Shown here in pieces: positions 13,440-26,178 of a stretch of 64,000 nt of DNA. Numbering within the stretch: the first letter of the stretch is position 1; each line of letters opens with the position of its first letter. The DNA comes from Trichopria drosophilae. Lineage: Eukaryota; Arthropoda; Insecta; Hymenoptera; Diapriidae. The notes below the pieces were generated by a model. That model saw only the letters and a list, made by a program, of their open reading frames with translations, had not been told where the DNA came from and did no database searches. The stretch covers positions 119,827,001 through 119,891,000 of the forward strand of contig CM059585.1 of NCBI GenBank assembly GCA_030407085.1, in the 5' to 3' direction. A program made the translations under genes and the position numbers.

Positions 13440-13930
13440 CTCCATTTTTTAAAGAAATTACAAAAAAATACTTTCAATACGGTTTTTCTTATTTACTACA
13501 TTTTTGGTGGAAAAATCTGTCCGAACCATACCGGAAAAGTCTCGATATCCAAGAAATGTCTTCTATAAAAGAAGAAGTTGATTTTCCAAATTTGTTATTT
13601 CAAAATGGCCGCCTACAGTCATTACATTATGTTATCGAATATCCGTTTTCAAATTTTGTTCCTTACGTGTCGAAAATAAAAATAACATTTTAAGGCATTT
13701 TCAGGATCGCTGATTTTCGTTTTAGACATCTACCATAATAGATCCGCCATTTTATATGCTGGGAATTAAGATGGTTATTGGTCATATTTTATGAGATTAT
13801 TAACGATCCTGAAAACTTCCTGAAACGATATTCTGACATGGGCAGCATAGAAACAGGAAAATAAATTCATAAAAGCAAATTATTCCATAGGCGACCATTT
13901 TGAAAGCACCAATTTGGACAAAAGATTTTT
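13440..13930. repeat. further CCGCCATTTT-type degenerate repeats
   Basis: CAAAATGGCCGCCTACAGTC, ATAGATCCGCCATTTTATAT and GGCGACCATTTTGAAAGCAC recur in about 300 bp. They resemble the motifs in 9115-9660 and 19095-19135. No coding signal. Confidence 0.4.
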
Positions 13931-14689
13931 AAAAAATATGTCATAATTCTAATATGCCATTTCATGTTTTTAAATCTGGCGAATCGTTTCCAACATACAG
14001 AAATAAAACAGAAATAAAACTGAAATTGTTTACAAATTTTTCATGAAATATTTTACAATACAAAGATAACAATCATGTTTTATTTACTAGTAAAAGTGGA
14101 ACATCATCTTAATTATTATGTATTAACACGCTGAAACACAAACCCACTGACACTTACGTAGAAGTAAGTAGTATAATCCCGATATGCGAAAGCAGCACGA
14201 AAGGTCAAGCGTGACAATCTATCGTACATTTAGCATCCATTTTTTTAATACAAAAAAATATAAATAACCCATTTATTTACTTGATTACTTTAGAATTCTC
14301 AGCAGTCTGTTAATTTTTTTAAGGAACTTGGTGTTTTAAAAATGTCATGGTACCCTTCTAATCTCCTCTCGAAACAAAAATATTTTAATCGTCAATTCCT
14401 TTAAGTAACGACATTAATCTTTTTTCATGCTAGAAATGTTTTTTTCGACACTTAAGAAGTTGTGGATACATTACGAAATAAATGTATGAAAATATTTAAT
14501 TTCCTCGTCAGAACCATGTTTACGTAACAAGTGAGGAAAGGTGGCCTGCGTGTTGAAATTTCAGTTTGGCTAGAATGTGCCAAAGGTATTTTTCCACTAG
14601 CTGTGGCTAATGTAGCATTGCGAAGGACACTTTTTCCCAGTGAGTGGTCCATTAGAGCAGTGACTGAACTAATTTGTCGGAGCATCGTT

Positions 14690-15010
14690 TCTTCTAATCT
14701 ACCGTATTATTCGCACATGCAGAGTACCGGCCGGTCAGTGGTTCTCATCCAAAAAACCCGATGAGGACCCTAGCCGTTTGCTGACGACGTCACCGGGTAG
14801 CGAGTATCGACCGTTGGTCGGGGTGCCGGAGACCCCTGCCCGCACCAACCCGCAACCCGACTCCACCACACCGGCTCGTTTCGTCGTTTCAGGTCGAGAC
14901 GGTGGAAGTTTAGCCCCACTTTCTGTTTACAGCCATGTTCTTCCGAAGCAGAAACCACGTGAGCGATGGAGACCCTCATCGACTTATCGGCTTATCGACC
15001 TGCTATCTTT
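14690..15010. other. second GC-rich island, nature unknown
   Basis: Local base composition shifts sharply to GC-rich here (for example GGTCGGGGTGCCGGAGACCC). Open frames on both strands (14778-15047 plus, 14770-14979 minus) have no recognisable domain. It could be an old element, an unrecognised exon or a regulatory island. Confidence 0.3.
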
Positions 15011-15049
15011 TAAAAGAAATCTCGACTCCGTTTATAGCAAGGGCTAAGT

Positions 15050-17760
15050 AATCAGGGGATCAATTAAAAACAATCCAGATGTTACCTCAACCCAGGAATT
15101 TCCATGATGGAAGCCATTCCAACAAAGCAATGTCATGAATTCCCTTTATATGTCATCGAATTGCTGGATAGTCGATAATTCAAAATACAGAGTTGCGGTC
15201 TACCTTTGGCTCGAATGGCATAGCTCTGAAGGTGATCCGTTATCTGGATGAAGGATGGAATGTCTATGTTGAACTTTCTTCTGAACCTACAAAACTGGTA
15301 CCGTAATTTGGCCATTCATCAAAAAGAATATCTACTCAGTTTGACCTTTGCTGAGGACACTTCTGACCTAGATTATGTTCTAACTGACCTAATAGTATAT
15401 TTTATTCTGGACAAGGTAAACAGCTTTATCTACATCTGAAAATATGCGATATGTAATTACAAAATTAATTTAGAACTGTAATGTATCTAACAGAAAGCGC
15501 TGGAATCCTATTGATTTAATAATATTCAATCCACATATGACATCCCACATAATTTACATTATTGAAGAGTTTTTGATTGCTTCTAAATGTAAAAATCAGA
15601 ATAATTAACTCATTCTTCCGAAGGAAGACGTACTTCGACTTAGGCTGTTGATATTAACATCTGGCCCGGATAATATTGAATCTAGTCCCACGACTTCAAA
15701 ACTCAATGAATTCATTTTACACGAAAATAATCACTGTAAAAAGTGTTCTTCCATCAAGATATCAGTACAGTTCTGATAGAAAACCAACGTTCTCTGAACT
15801 TTACAAATCCAGTAGAGCAATTCGTTCATCCCAACGACTACAAAGGAACTGGACTTTAAATACTTAGAGTTAAATCTAATGCAGATAACCTAATTTGTAT
15901 CCAGAATGTGTTCCAACTCATTCCCCGTATGAAATAAGCACAACTCATTGTAGGATCTAGAACAGAGTTTCTACTTGAAGGCAACCGCAAACTCCTTACT
16001 TCCCAAAACTTGCTAACCACTAGAGATGAGGAGAACCCATATCAGTTGTCAAATTGTGACAACACATGATACAACTATTCTTTTAACAACAAAGTATCCT
16101 GTTTTGGACAACTACAAGATTAATTTAGAGAATGCTCTTGACAGCATTTAACGATTGTTTGATATAGATCAAAAGCCTCCTCAGTACATATTTATGTCTT
16201 CCGTAATGTAATGTTGCTTTTTCTCTGCTGTATTGATCTCAAATATAATATCAACCTTGGGACCAATTTGGAAATTTCTTGAATTCTATGAAATAGAAAA
16301 TGGTTTTTGCCATTATTGTTTTAAATCTACTGATGGAAGAATATTTAACCGAATGCATCTTTCAAGGTAGATATTTTTTGGTAAACACGTTTTCATACTC
16401 AAAGTAATTTTGTATCTTAAATAAGTTGTAGGATAAGTCTAATTCCTGGATTTTCTACTAATGCTGACGTACCGGTGTGGGTGTCAATAAATTGTTGTCT
16501 AACTTTGGGCTACAATATTTTAAAAGAAATCGCCAAATGTTCTAATTGAAACACATTATTCTATACATTTTCTACCTGCTCAATAGCAAATCTTCAGATA
16601 TAATGTAATTTTATGCTGTTTTTTACTTTCAAACTTACGCTTTCCGTTTTAGTTTTTCATTGAAATCTACCTATTTTGTAAAAAAAGGTGTTTATCGTAC
16701 TAAAACGAATGAAAGATATGTTAATTACTTCATCAAGTAATTTTATTAATATTTTTCTAGAAATGGTTTTTTTTTTTAAATATAATAATTGCACTGGCAT
16801 TATGGGAGTCGATCAGTTTCATTTAGACCTATAGTTACTGGAGTAAAAAACTGTTCCGAAGATAGTTCTAAACCATATGTTCGGAATACAAAATTAAAAA
16901 TGAATGACTTACTATGGCGGTCGAATATTCAAACATTTAAAATCGTTTTATAAGAAGTTGGAAGATGTAGATGTATCATAGAAACAAAATTACATCCGAA
17001 CAACTCATTTTTGCTAAGCATTCAAGATATGCATCTTTGGGAAAATCATTCTAAACAGTTGAATTATATATAATATATATATAAAAATACAAGATTGGCG
17101 ATAAAATGTACACTATTGAAAAGCTGAAAAAATATGATCCTCCGCAATCAGGGGTAAACATCCGTGGTGATAAGAGATCGTTATTTTACATAATTACCAA
17201 AGACGTTACCAACTTATATACTAAAGTAGTTTTTTGGTCTATATAGAAAAATAGAAATTAACTGTTGATTTTAATCCTCTTCAGAAGAAAAACATTAAGC
17301 AGTGACCTGCATTTATACTAAATCTTGGAAAGAGGTTTTTGGTTTGTTTGATTTGAAAATTGTTTGTTTGAATTATATTATGTAAAAAAAAAAGTATGTA
17401 TCGAAAGTAATGTATGCTTCTACTAATTTCGATATTTTAAACCTAACATGGACATTATTCTTCTTTTGTTTCATAAAATGGTGTCATTACTTTATTTTGC
17501 GAATATCTTAGTATTTTTATAGTCAAAATCTTGACCTATTTCTATTCTATACGCTGTCATAGGCCAGTAAACTGTTCTGAATTTAAATATATCTTTTGTG
17601 TTTATTTAATCTAATCTGCAGGGGTCAATGAGTTTGTCCATTGTAGGATCTATTGAAGTGTGTGCATGGTATTTCATAAATTACATCACTTTGTTTTTCG
17701 AATGATAAACTGCACCGAGAAAACGCAGTGATATAAAATACTACTGGTAATAATTAAAAA
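15050..17760. other. no recognised gene
   Basis: 15050-16060 has a somewhat more mixed base composition, with small frames on both strands (for example 15676-15867), but no known motif. The rest is AT-rich. Confidence 0.5.
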
Positions 17761-17762
17761 AG

Positions 17763-17886
17763 TCAACTACTACAAGTAGTATTGAATACCACTACACGTC
17801 GTTTTTGACATCATAGTAGTAGCATTATATATTATTTGTAGTAGTATTGATCAATTAATAATAAATTACCACTACAATTAGTGTTA
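17763..17886 (+). repeat. dispersed repeat family 1, copy 1
   Basis: Matches 36681-36805 in the same orientation: CTACTACAAGTAGTATTGA, TACACGTCGTTTTTGAC, GTAGTAGCATTATA and AATAATAAATTACCACTA have counterparts in the same order. The sequence is rich in internal TACTAC/GTAGTA palindromes. Confidence 0.65.
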
Positions 17887-19079
17887 AAATTATCTGTTAT
17901 TTCTCTTCGGATGTCTTTGCATGGTTTTATATTAACAACATACGTGGTGGAAATTCTTGATATTTACTGGTTGTATGTAATTAATAATTTGAGCAAAACG
18001 CATTTTCACAATCGATCCATATTAAAACGCTAGAGGGATGTTTTTCCTGACGCAATGCTTATGCATTATATTCGACCAAATTTTGGAACTTGCATATATA
18101 TACAATAACTCGCGGCCTGTACCACTTTCGCGAAACAGGCCATCTGTTATGAACCGAGTGAACTAATTCCCGCGAATATTTGAAATTTGTTACTGATGTG
18201 TGCGTACATGATGATACAAGATTTTTTTGTTTTAAGGCTGTATTGCCCGTTTATTTGCCTGAAAGTCATAATTTTAATTTCTTCTATCTCTAAAATTGTA
18301 TGAATCGAATAAAACTTAATTTTTTTGAATCTACATAACATCAGAATAATACTGCCGCGTTCTCAAAAAACTACGTAACTGCATAATGCTGACTTTTGCT
18401 GTTTTCTCGTGTAACTAATTTTGCTAACCTTGAAAGCTTCCGTGCCACGACATCTTTTATTTTTATAAACTCAAATGTATGTATGTATATCATATATGTA
18501 GCGTACATACAAGCAGCGAACCGAAGCTAAGAAGAATTTTGCCGAATGGTTCAAGTAAATATGCCGAACAAAAGGATAACTTTTCTTCCTTCACATGTAA
18601 ATTCTTTTTAAAAGAAAAGTATTTTAAACATTATTAGCGGCAATGTTTCCAATTTTAAAGATAAAATATCTTGTAATATACAGAGTACTTTTTCCACAAC
18701 ACGTTACTTTCCAGGACAGAGTAAAAATTACTCGAAGAAAATGCATAAAATGATCAAATTATCTTAAAACGTACTAAAAATTATGGAAAATAAAAAAATT
18801 ACCAAACACATAGTAATTTTTTCTGTCTTTTGTGTAATATTTACATTTCTCTTCTCTCCGTGTGGTTTTAAAAACATAGAAACAATGAAATTAGAACATG
18901 AAACGTTTTTGTATGCATTGATTTAAATGAGATCATAGTACTTCTTATGATTTCCAGATCGCTAATTACGAATTTGAGGTTATAATTATAAAATATAAAA
19001 TAGCAGATCCATTATGCCGCATAAAAAAGTTTAAATTTTGTAGTGAATTCAACACAACACTGTTGCTATCATGATTATA

Positions 19080-19300
19080 AACAAATTATTACACTTTTTC
19101 TCCGCCACATTAGATCCACCATTTTGAATTTAAAAATGTTGAGATCAGATTTTTAATCAGCGATACTTAAAACCCGAGAGTGTGCAACTAGTGATACAAA
19201 GGATTATGAAGGTTTCTCCTGAATAATAAATATGTTTTGAAACTTCATTTTAATTGACAACCGTCATTTTACATTTGTCATATCCAATTGAAGATTTATA
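19080..19300. repeat. CCGCCACATTAGATCCACCATTTTGAA-type repeat fragment
   Basis: CTCCGCCACATTAGATCCAC plus CATTTTGAATTT near 19097-19129 is a clear further member of the family seen at 9.1-9.7 kb. It is followed by AACCGTCATTTTACATTTG near 19260. Confidence 0.4.
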
Positions 19301-21950
19301 TATTAAAATTGTTATAAATCATAATTTACTACATTAGGGAACAAAAAATTTATTTTTAAGAAAAAGGTTGAAGACAATTTTCTATATTGCGGGAAAAAAT
19401 CATATAAAAATGCGATTTAACGTAATTTTATTTAAAGAATTACACCAAATGACATTTTTACTCTTCTAAATAACCGCATCGCATAGTGTAGTCTCGAAAA
19501 CATCCAGAACAACCTATGTCACTGGGTATACTGAATGAAATTTCATTAAAATAATTTAGCTCAAAGTTGCAGCAGAATTTTTTTTTCAACGATCGAGGAT
19601 AATAAAATCCTCTGTAACGGGTAGTTAAAATTCAGTTTATCCCATTAATTTATTTTTACAAGAGAAGTTAAGAAGAATACAAACAGAACTTTGGATAAGG
19701 ACAATTTGGTAGATCATCGAATTGAAGTTTGAAAATAGCATTAAATGGCACATCTACGTCATACTTTCCCGAAGAACTTAGCGTAGTTCATGTAATGACC
19801 AAAGTTCCAAAGTCGCGAATTTTAATCTCTCCGACTTCATCGATTATGCAATGAAATGTATATGTTGCAACCAAAGTTGAGACAGACGGCCAGGTTCCAA
19901 AACTGGCAAACTCTACAACATCAAAGTGACAAAAAAGTTGGCATGATACCATGCGGAAATGTAAACACTGCATCTGTGCACAATTGACGTGAACAGCTCA
20001 CGTTGTAGACGAAACCGACAGAATCGGATATTACTTAATTGTCTGTGTCGCGGATGTACTAAGGATTCGATGTTTCGACAAGAAGCTAAACCTTCGTCGA
20101 ACAATGAAATCGGATTAGGTCGGTCTCTACGGTGCTCTACTTTCCTGTTTCTTACAGTTTTACAACTTTCATCGGCGAGTTACCAAAGGTGCTTAAACGA
20201 AAAAATAATAATCGGATGTCATTCTTTCGACAAGTCTGGAAAGAATCGAAGACTTACTCCAGCATATTTAGATCTATAGAACGATGTTACTTAATTGTAA
20301 GTTCTAACTCTATATAAAGTCCATGCAAACTTTGAAGTTGATGAAGAGAAAGGTGATTGGGTCTTTAGGAATTATTTGCTGGAAAACTGAAGAATTCTAA
20401 AAAGCTTCGTTGAAGATAGACATGGCAATATTTTAGAATTTTTAAAACCAATGAAAGTAAACTGAAAAAATTTTCACGATCCGGGATTCGAACTTGCAAG
20501 CTTGATAAATATTTACACAATATTTATATATTTCTAAAATTTACAATACAGTCATTGATTGAAAATAAGACGCCATTTTTTCAGTGAATTTTCAAACACC
20601 TATTTCTGCAACTAATGGACTGACAAATCGTCATTACAAAACCTTTGTTCTTAAAGGAATTCCTTACTGACATTGACCCAAAACGAATACACAATTTTGA
20701 TCACAAACAATTGCAATTTCAAAGGAACCTATTTCCGGGTGTGTCAGAAATTCTAATCAAAGTGCCAACATTTTCCTGCAGCGAGTCATGTTCCCTTGAG
20801 TTTTCCAAAGAAAAAGACTGTACACCCTCGGGTTCGTGCTCTTACGCTCGAGTGGTTTTCATCGGTCGCCACACTGTCTGCCAGAATCGCGTCCACGCCA
20901 CGCGCAGGAGAAAACTGTAATCGACCCTAGCTTCACCCTCGTAAGTCGTAATATTCTGTAAACACTATCGATGCTACCAAAGATACGTGAGAGTTCCACA
21001 CAATTTTCAGTTCATCCATTTTTCAAGATTTCATGATATTCCAAAATTCTCTACAATTACATCATTTTTTGAAATTGAGCAAAATTGAAATACCCATTGT
21101 GTGATTCGCGTCTTCCCAACAATACCGAAATCATCTTGAATGGAAAACAGGCGAGTAAAACCAGATGAGAATGGAACGTTTCTGGTAGTTGGATGATAAA
21201 GAAAGAGAATAGAAAACCATGGAGATGGTTTCACTGGACGAAGCGTTTACGACTACCTAGAAATTGGTTTTCTTATACGCTGATTCTCGGCGGTGGAAAC
21301 GACTCTGTAACGGTCGCGCGCACTCGTAAATGAGTCGAGGATCAGTTATCCTGAATGCAGTTGATGCTCAACAGAGATAAATTTGGTTTTAAGTTCTCAC
21401 AAAACTCAGAATTCAAGAAGCGAATATTCAAAAGATGGAGAATTTATCTTTTATTTTATTACCGAAATAAGACCAACATTTCTCCAGAGTTGAAAAGAAT
21501 GTGTCATTCATATTCCGGTAATTAGTAAAAGTGTTGAAAAATATTGTGAAAATTGTTTTTATACAATGACTTTTGACTTATATCAAAAAATTTAAGGCAC
21601 CCCAGTCGGTCATTATCCTTTGTAACCTAACCGAATATCTAATCTTTACGATCTAGCCCATTCGTTCGGAGTGCGGAGAAACTAATCTGCACGACAATCA
21701 AGGTTTATTTTTAAATCAAATAAGTAGGGTAGCCAGTGGATTCTTAATTTACTCGTTCTCCAACCTGGTAATAGATACCATATTCACTTTTGTAACCAAA
21801 CACAACAATGCTTACACCCAACTGACGATTACTTCAGTTGTCACTCAAAATGTTTCCCCCCACTTGAGATAATTTCCAAATATCGTAGAGGTAGGTGAGG
21901 TGTGAAGGAATTTACAAACAAAATGGAGTCTGTCCTCCATTACAATCTGA
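19300..21950. other. no recognised gene; several small open frames
   Basis: Frames of 60-96 codons occur at 19788-20317 on both strands and 20645-20920 on plus. They overlap one another and show no domain. An isolated tRNA B-box-like GTTCGAATCCC (minus strand, about 20482) has no matching A box. Confidence 0.45.
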
Positions 21951-21959
21951 GGCACTTGA

Positions 21960-22690
21960 TGGGCTAGAATCCAGAACTTCCTATGGAAACGTCATAAAGA
22001 ACAAGGAGTAGGATCCAGCCGGGTCAAATGCATCGCGAGTGGAGCAACGCACCCCCACCGCTATCGATCGACCCACCTTGATCGAGATACACCCGCTTGA
22101 CGAAAAATGGCTTTCCACTGTAACCCGATAACACCCGGGACCGGGTACCTTCGACATAAAAACGTGGTTTCTCGTAGGGAATCGATCGGAGCACCCAGCA
22201 TCAGCATCACCGATCACAGCGCCGCAAATAGGATTGCCTAAGATCAGGCGCACGGTATTCACCTTTTTTTCACCCTCGGCCTCCGAGAGAAGATCCTTAC
22301 AGCCGGCCTCATGTGAACGTCACTGTCCTCCGCGATGGCACGCGCACCCTCATCTTGTCTCACGAACACCTTTTGAGTCACTTGGGTGCACTTTATCACC
22401 TGGTTTTAACAAATGGGAATTTCGCGATTGGCAACCCTGTCACGGGTGAGACCGGGATGGACACCGACTGATCGAAATAGAGAGACAAAGATGGAGAGAA
22501 TCTCCTGGACTCCCTGTGTTCCGCGTACGTCGACCAGCGACGCCAGACTGCAGCTCGGTGGGTCCCCGCCGACCATCCTGCGACTGCGTCGTCCGGACGA
22601 TGGTGGCGGCGCAGCGTCGGCGTCGACAACGGCGGGTTCTATTCCCTACCGATCGACATGAGCTGGTGTTGGGGTCTTCCATTGTGTATA
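21960..22690. promoter_or_regulatory. GC- and CpG-rich island, possible promoter or 5' exon
   Basis: This stretch is far richer in G+C and CpG than anything around it, with the densest part at about 22440-22680. Several overlapping frames of 60-95 codons exist on both strands, as expected for GC-rich DNA, and none resembles a known protein. A plausible donor (ACGG|gtgaga) is at about 22443. It could be the start of a gene whose coding exons lie far away. Confidence 0.35.
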
Positions 22691-23249
22691 TCCATGTGCC
22701 ATAATGACTAAAAGGCGAAAGATTTACACCCGGACAAGTGTTTATTTACTGATGGGAAGAGGCCCCTTGAATGCCGTTCACTTGTATTTAATTTGTAATT
22801 TATACGTCATCAATCCTGTCGATTAAAATAGTAAATACAACAATTTCGTTGTAAGATTGTCACTTAATATTTGCGTAATGAGTGTTACTCTCAACTATCC
22901 AGCCATTACACCCACATGTTCCCAGGACCATGGATAGCGTGCTTTTGGAAATTAAATTTCCTTCCGCTAGAGAGGCAGATGTAAATTCTCGATGGAATTA
23001 TAAATATTTCATAAATGAAGATGCTATTGTTATTTTGTCAGGGGTAAATGAAAACGTTAATATTGTTGCACGCCGTAGTGTTTGTCTGAATTATTCATTG
23101 TGTTATAGTGCTGGCACTAATTACCATTTCGACAGTGACGAGCGACACATACAATGGAGAAAACATCATTAGCCCGGAACATGAGACATTTATACGAATT
23201 TTCGAGATTGAGGACCAGTACCGCTTCAATTTAATTTTGATTATATAAC

Positions 23250-24310
23250 CCAAAAAGCACTTACCTCTTAATGATATCGTGCATATAGATTTGGAAAGAT
23301 ATGTCCAAAAAGGCCTCTTAAGAGCACCTAATTTTAGTAATCTGCAAAATGAGCTCTTAAAGAAGGACTTAAAATAGTAATCTCGAACAGGTCATATGTT
23401 TAAGATCTTAAATTTATCGCATTTTGGGTCATCTCTGTTTCCACGACGAAGACCCCCCATTTTGAAATCTGTGCTTCTTCTATATCTTTAAAGATACTAG
23501 ATGGCGAATGAATCCAAAATTAATGCCTGTGCAAAATCGAGATACACGTAATGCCAAAATAAGTGCATTTTTTATCTCCAGAAAAAAGCAATTAATATGA
23601 GCTACCTTAAAAAGGTTAAGACATCTTAAATGTTGCTCAAAAATAGCGCCGAATAATATTTTATAACTGGTTGCCTTTTTTCATATGAATTGTAATCAAT
23701 ATAAAATTGTGTATAACTAGACCTTCTATAAATACCGTAAAAGCACTAATTCCTTCTAGGTATTAGGTATCGTCCATCGTTCGGCTTATGAAGTCAATGC
23801 CACGCGATATCCTTTTTGGAATCATACGCCACCTAGTGTCTTCAGAACAAACTCAGATCTGAGAACTGTGAATCGCATTACCAAAAAACCGATGTTTCGA
23901 ATACAGACAAAATTAAGACGTCAAGAATAAGAGAACAATTTTTTTTTAATTATTGTACTAATGTTTATATTAAATATTCTGCTGAATAACAAATATAGCA
24001 TTCGCACCATATACATGATAATTGGTTTCACTGCATTTCTTATAAATTAAATAATTTCCACATTTGCCTATAAAAGATATCTCTGTAATGTTACCTTCTG
24101 AAATACTAATTTAATAAGTTGTGAAAAAAAGAATTCTTAAAGAAGTCTTACTTGTGACTTCTTATGGTCTTATTTAGGGTTATCTTACTTTTTATGTAGC
24201 CATCCACTTTTTTAGGATCAAGGTTTCTTTTAGAGTCACTAGATGGTGATCGAATACGAAAATTAATTCCTGAAAAATTTACTATATATGCGATGGCCAA
24301 TATATCTAAA
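23250..24310. repeat. cluster of decayed inverted-repeat elements
   Basis: Contains GATACTAGATGGCGAATGAA at about 23499 and ACGCCACCTAGTGTCTTCAG at 23828, the same family as at 42.2 kb. A further fragment, CACTAGATGGTGATCGAATA, lies at about 24239. Both left fragments continue with AAAATTAAT.CCTG. Around them are CTCTTAAGAGC and CTCTTAAAGAAG palindromic pieces. No protein-coding signal. Confidence 0.45.
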
Positions 24311-24466
24311 TTGAAAGAATTATTATTTTACTCTGTGTCGACGAACAAGGAAGATAACAACTTGTAATGTCATTGTGAGGTTATCCTTCTATTCACAATG
24401 ACTATGTATAAATAATTGTACATGAGAAAACTTGATTCAATTTAAAAATATAAATTTTTCTATGTA

Positions 24467-25142
24467 CAGGGTGTCCAAAAACTGGGTTACGATATTTCAT
24501 GAGGTCTCCATGATATTTCAAACAAAAGAGTCTTCTACCAAAATTGGATCCGAGGCTGAGAAATTGGTTTTTTGCACTTTTTTGCAATAACTCGCTTTTT
24601 AGTTCAGAAAAAAGAACAATTTTCGCCGTTTTTCGCATCTAACTCATTTCACCAAATAGCTAACGAACTCGCACACAGAAAGTAGTTGTAGAGCTTGAAC
24701 AGATGAAGAATTTGCACCTTCACACTTCAATTTTTATCGGAAACGTATGAGTGGGCACATTCTTCTTCTTTTCAAGCTCTACAACTTCTTCCTGTATGCC
24801 ATTTCGTTAGCTATTTGGCGAAATATGCAATATGCGAAAAACCGCACAGATTGTCCTGTTTTCTGTTCTTGAGGCCATAACTTCGGAAATATGCATCGCA
24901 AATCAAATGCTCTTAGGGGTGAATTGTAGAGCTTTAAAAAAGCTTGAAAATGAGCTCTTACTCATTGAAATGACTTAAAAGCAAGCTAAGTTATTGCAAA
25001 AAAAGTAATTTTTTTGTCTAAACTTCAATTGCTCGTCACTTAAATTTTAAGCCTTGGATCCAATTTTTGTGCAAGAATTTTTTTGTTCCTAATATAGAGA
25101 ATCACCTCCTGAAATAGCGTAACCCAGTTCTGGGACACCCTG
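24467..25142. mobile_element. 676-bp MITE, CAGGGTGTCC ends, TA target site
   Basis: Starts CAGGGTGTCC and ends with its complement. TIRs extend about 95 bp with indels: AACTGGGTTACG, ATATTTCA(T/G)GAGGT and AAAATTGGATCC(G/A)AGGCT appear on both sides. Both ends are flanked by TA (24465-24466 and 25143-25144), the expected Tc1/mariner-type target duplication. There is no transposase frame, so it is non-autonomous. Secondary symmetry inside (AACTCGCTTTTTAGTTC against GTTCTTGAGGCC) adds further palindromes. Confidence 0.85.
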
Positions 25143-25855
25143 TATATATAAATTCTGAATCTTCTTGTACATTCTTAATATCAACACGTCAGTCTTGTTA
25201 AAGATTACGTTAAGACGTTTTATATGTCATCAAATTCACCAGAAAAATAAATAAGTTAATTAAAATGGAATACAAATTTATTTTGAATATTCAGTTTTAG
25301 TCGTTTTTTAACTGTAACATTTGTTGAACATATTTTTTATATATTTTAAACAATGTTTTGCGTAAACAATGTACTCGAAGGAATTATTTTAATCGCGTTT
25401 TATTAGTTTAATTCTTTTTTCGCTGTGCTTTCTTCCACGTTTTTGGTGAACAGTGTTCCAAAAATGATTTCTTTTTGGATAAGAAAAATATGTAAGACAT
25501 GTAATTAATAAATAACATATAAAAACTAAGTCCAAGACATCAGATTTGAGAAATTCAAAAACGCGGATCCAGTGCAACGGGTGTAATTTTTTTTAATTCT
25601 TTTATTTTTTAACGTTTGGGAGTTACTAATGACATTATAAAGTGTATTTTGGATTGCATCAAAGATGTGTAACATAATTTTAGACTTACTTTCTATAGTT
25701 TACTATCACAAAAATAAGTTGAATATGGTCTGTCAGAAAATGTACATTTTTGGAACACTTCTGTTTAATAATTTAATCAGTTCCTATTTTAAAAGCCGGG
25801 TATTTATTACCACTCATACTTAGACCGAAAGCAATGTTTATGAAAATATTAGGTT

Positions 25856-25878
25856 AATATATATATATATATATATTA
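25856..25878. repeat. AT dinucleotide microsatellite
   Basis: Perfect AT run of about 11 units, adjacent to the hairpin element at 25902. Confidence 0.95.
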
Positions 25879-25901
25879 TCAATTACAAAAAAAACTTTAT
25901 T

Positions 25902-26178
25902 TAGTCATTGCGGTGATTTTGATAATATCATTTTAAGAAAAGAAGCTGCACAAAACAAACCATAACATGTTTTGAATAATATATTTTTAATTGTAAATTT
26001 AAAAAAAAAATGTTTGCTTATAATTATATAATGTACATTCGTTACATAATTATAAGCGCGTAATTTTCTTTTCTTTTGGTTTGAAAATTTACAATAAAAA
26101 GGATATTATAAATATACTTAATACTAATATTCTTTTTCTATTCCTAAAATTATATTATCAAAATCACCGCTATAGCTA
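25902..26178. mobile_element. 277-bp full-length hairpin element
   Basis: The outer arms GCGGTGATTTTGATAATAT (left) and its complement (right) continue inward with ATTTTAAGAAAAGAA against TTCTATTCCTAAAAT. A middle pair is AATTGTAAATTT / AAATTTACAAT. An inner pair is GCTTATAATTATATAATGTA against TTACATAATTATAAGC, around a loop at about 26036. The whole element could fold as one long hairpin. Confidence 0.75.

Noticed and set aside
14740..14765. CTCATCC...GATGAG stem considered as a hammerhead ribozyme core
   Set aside because: The conserved CUGAUGA and GAAA core positions are absent.
20470..20500. tRNA T-arm-like GTTCGAATCCC on minus strand
   Set aside because: No A box or cloverleaf at the right distance.
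22413..22661. Plus-strand 82-codon frame in the GC island as a gene
   Set aside because: Several other frames on both strands are equally open, as expected from GC-rich DNA; no recognisable protein.
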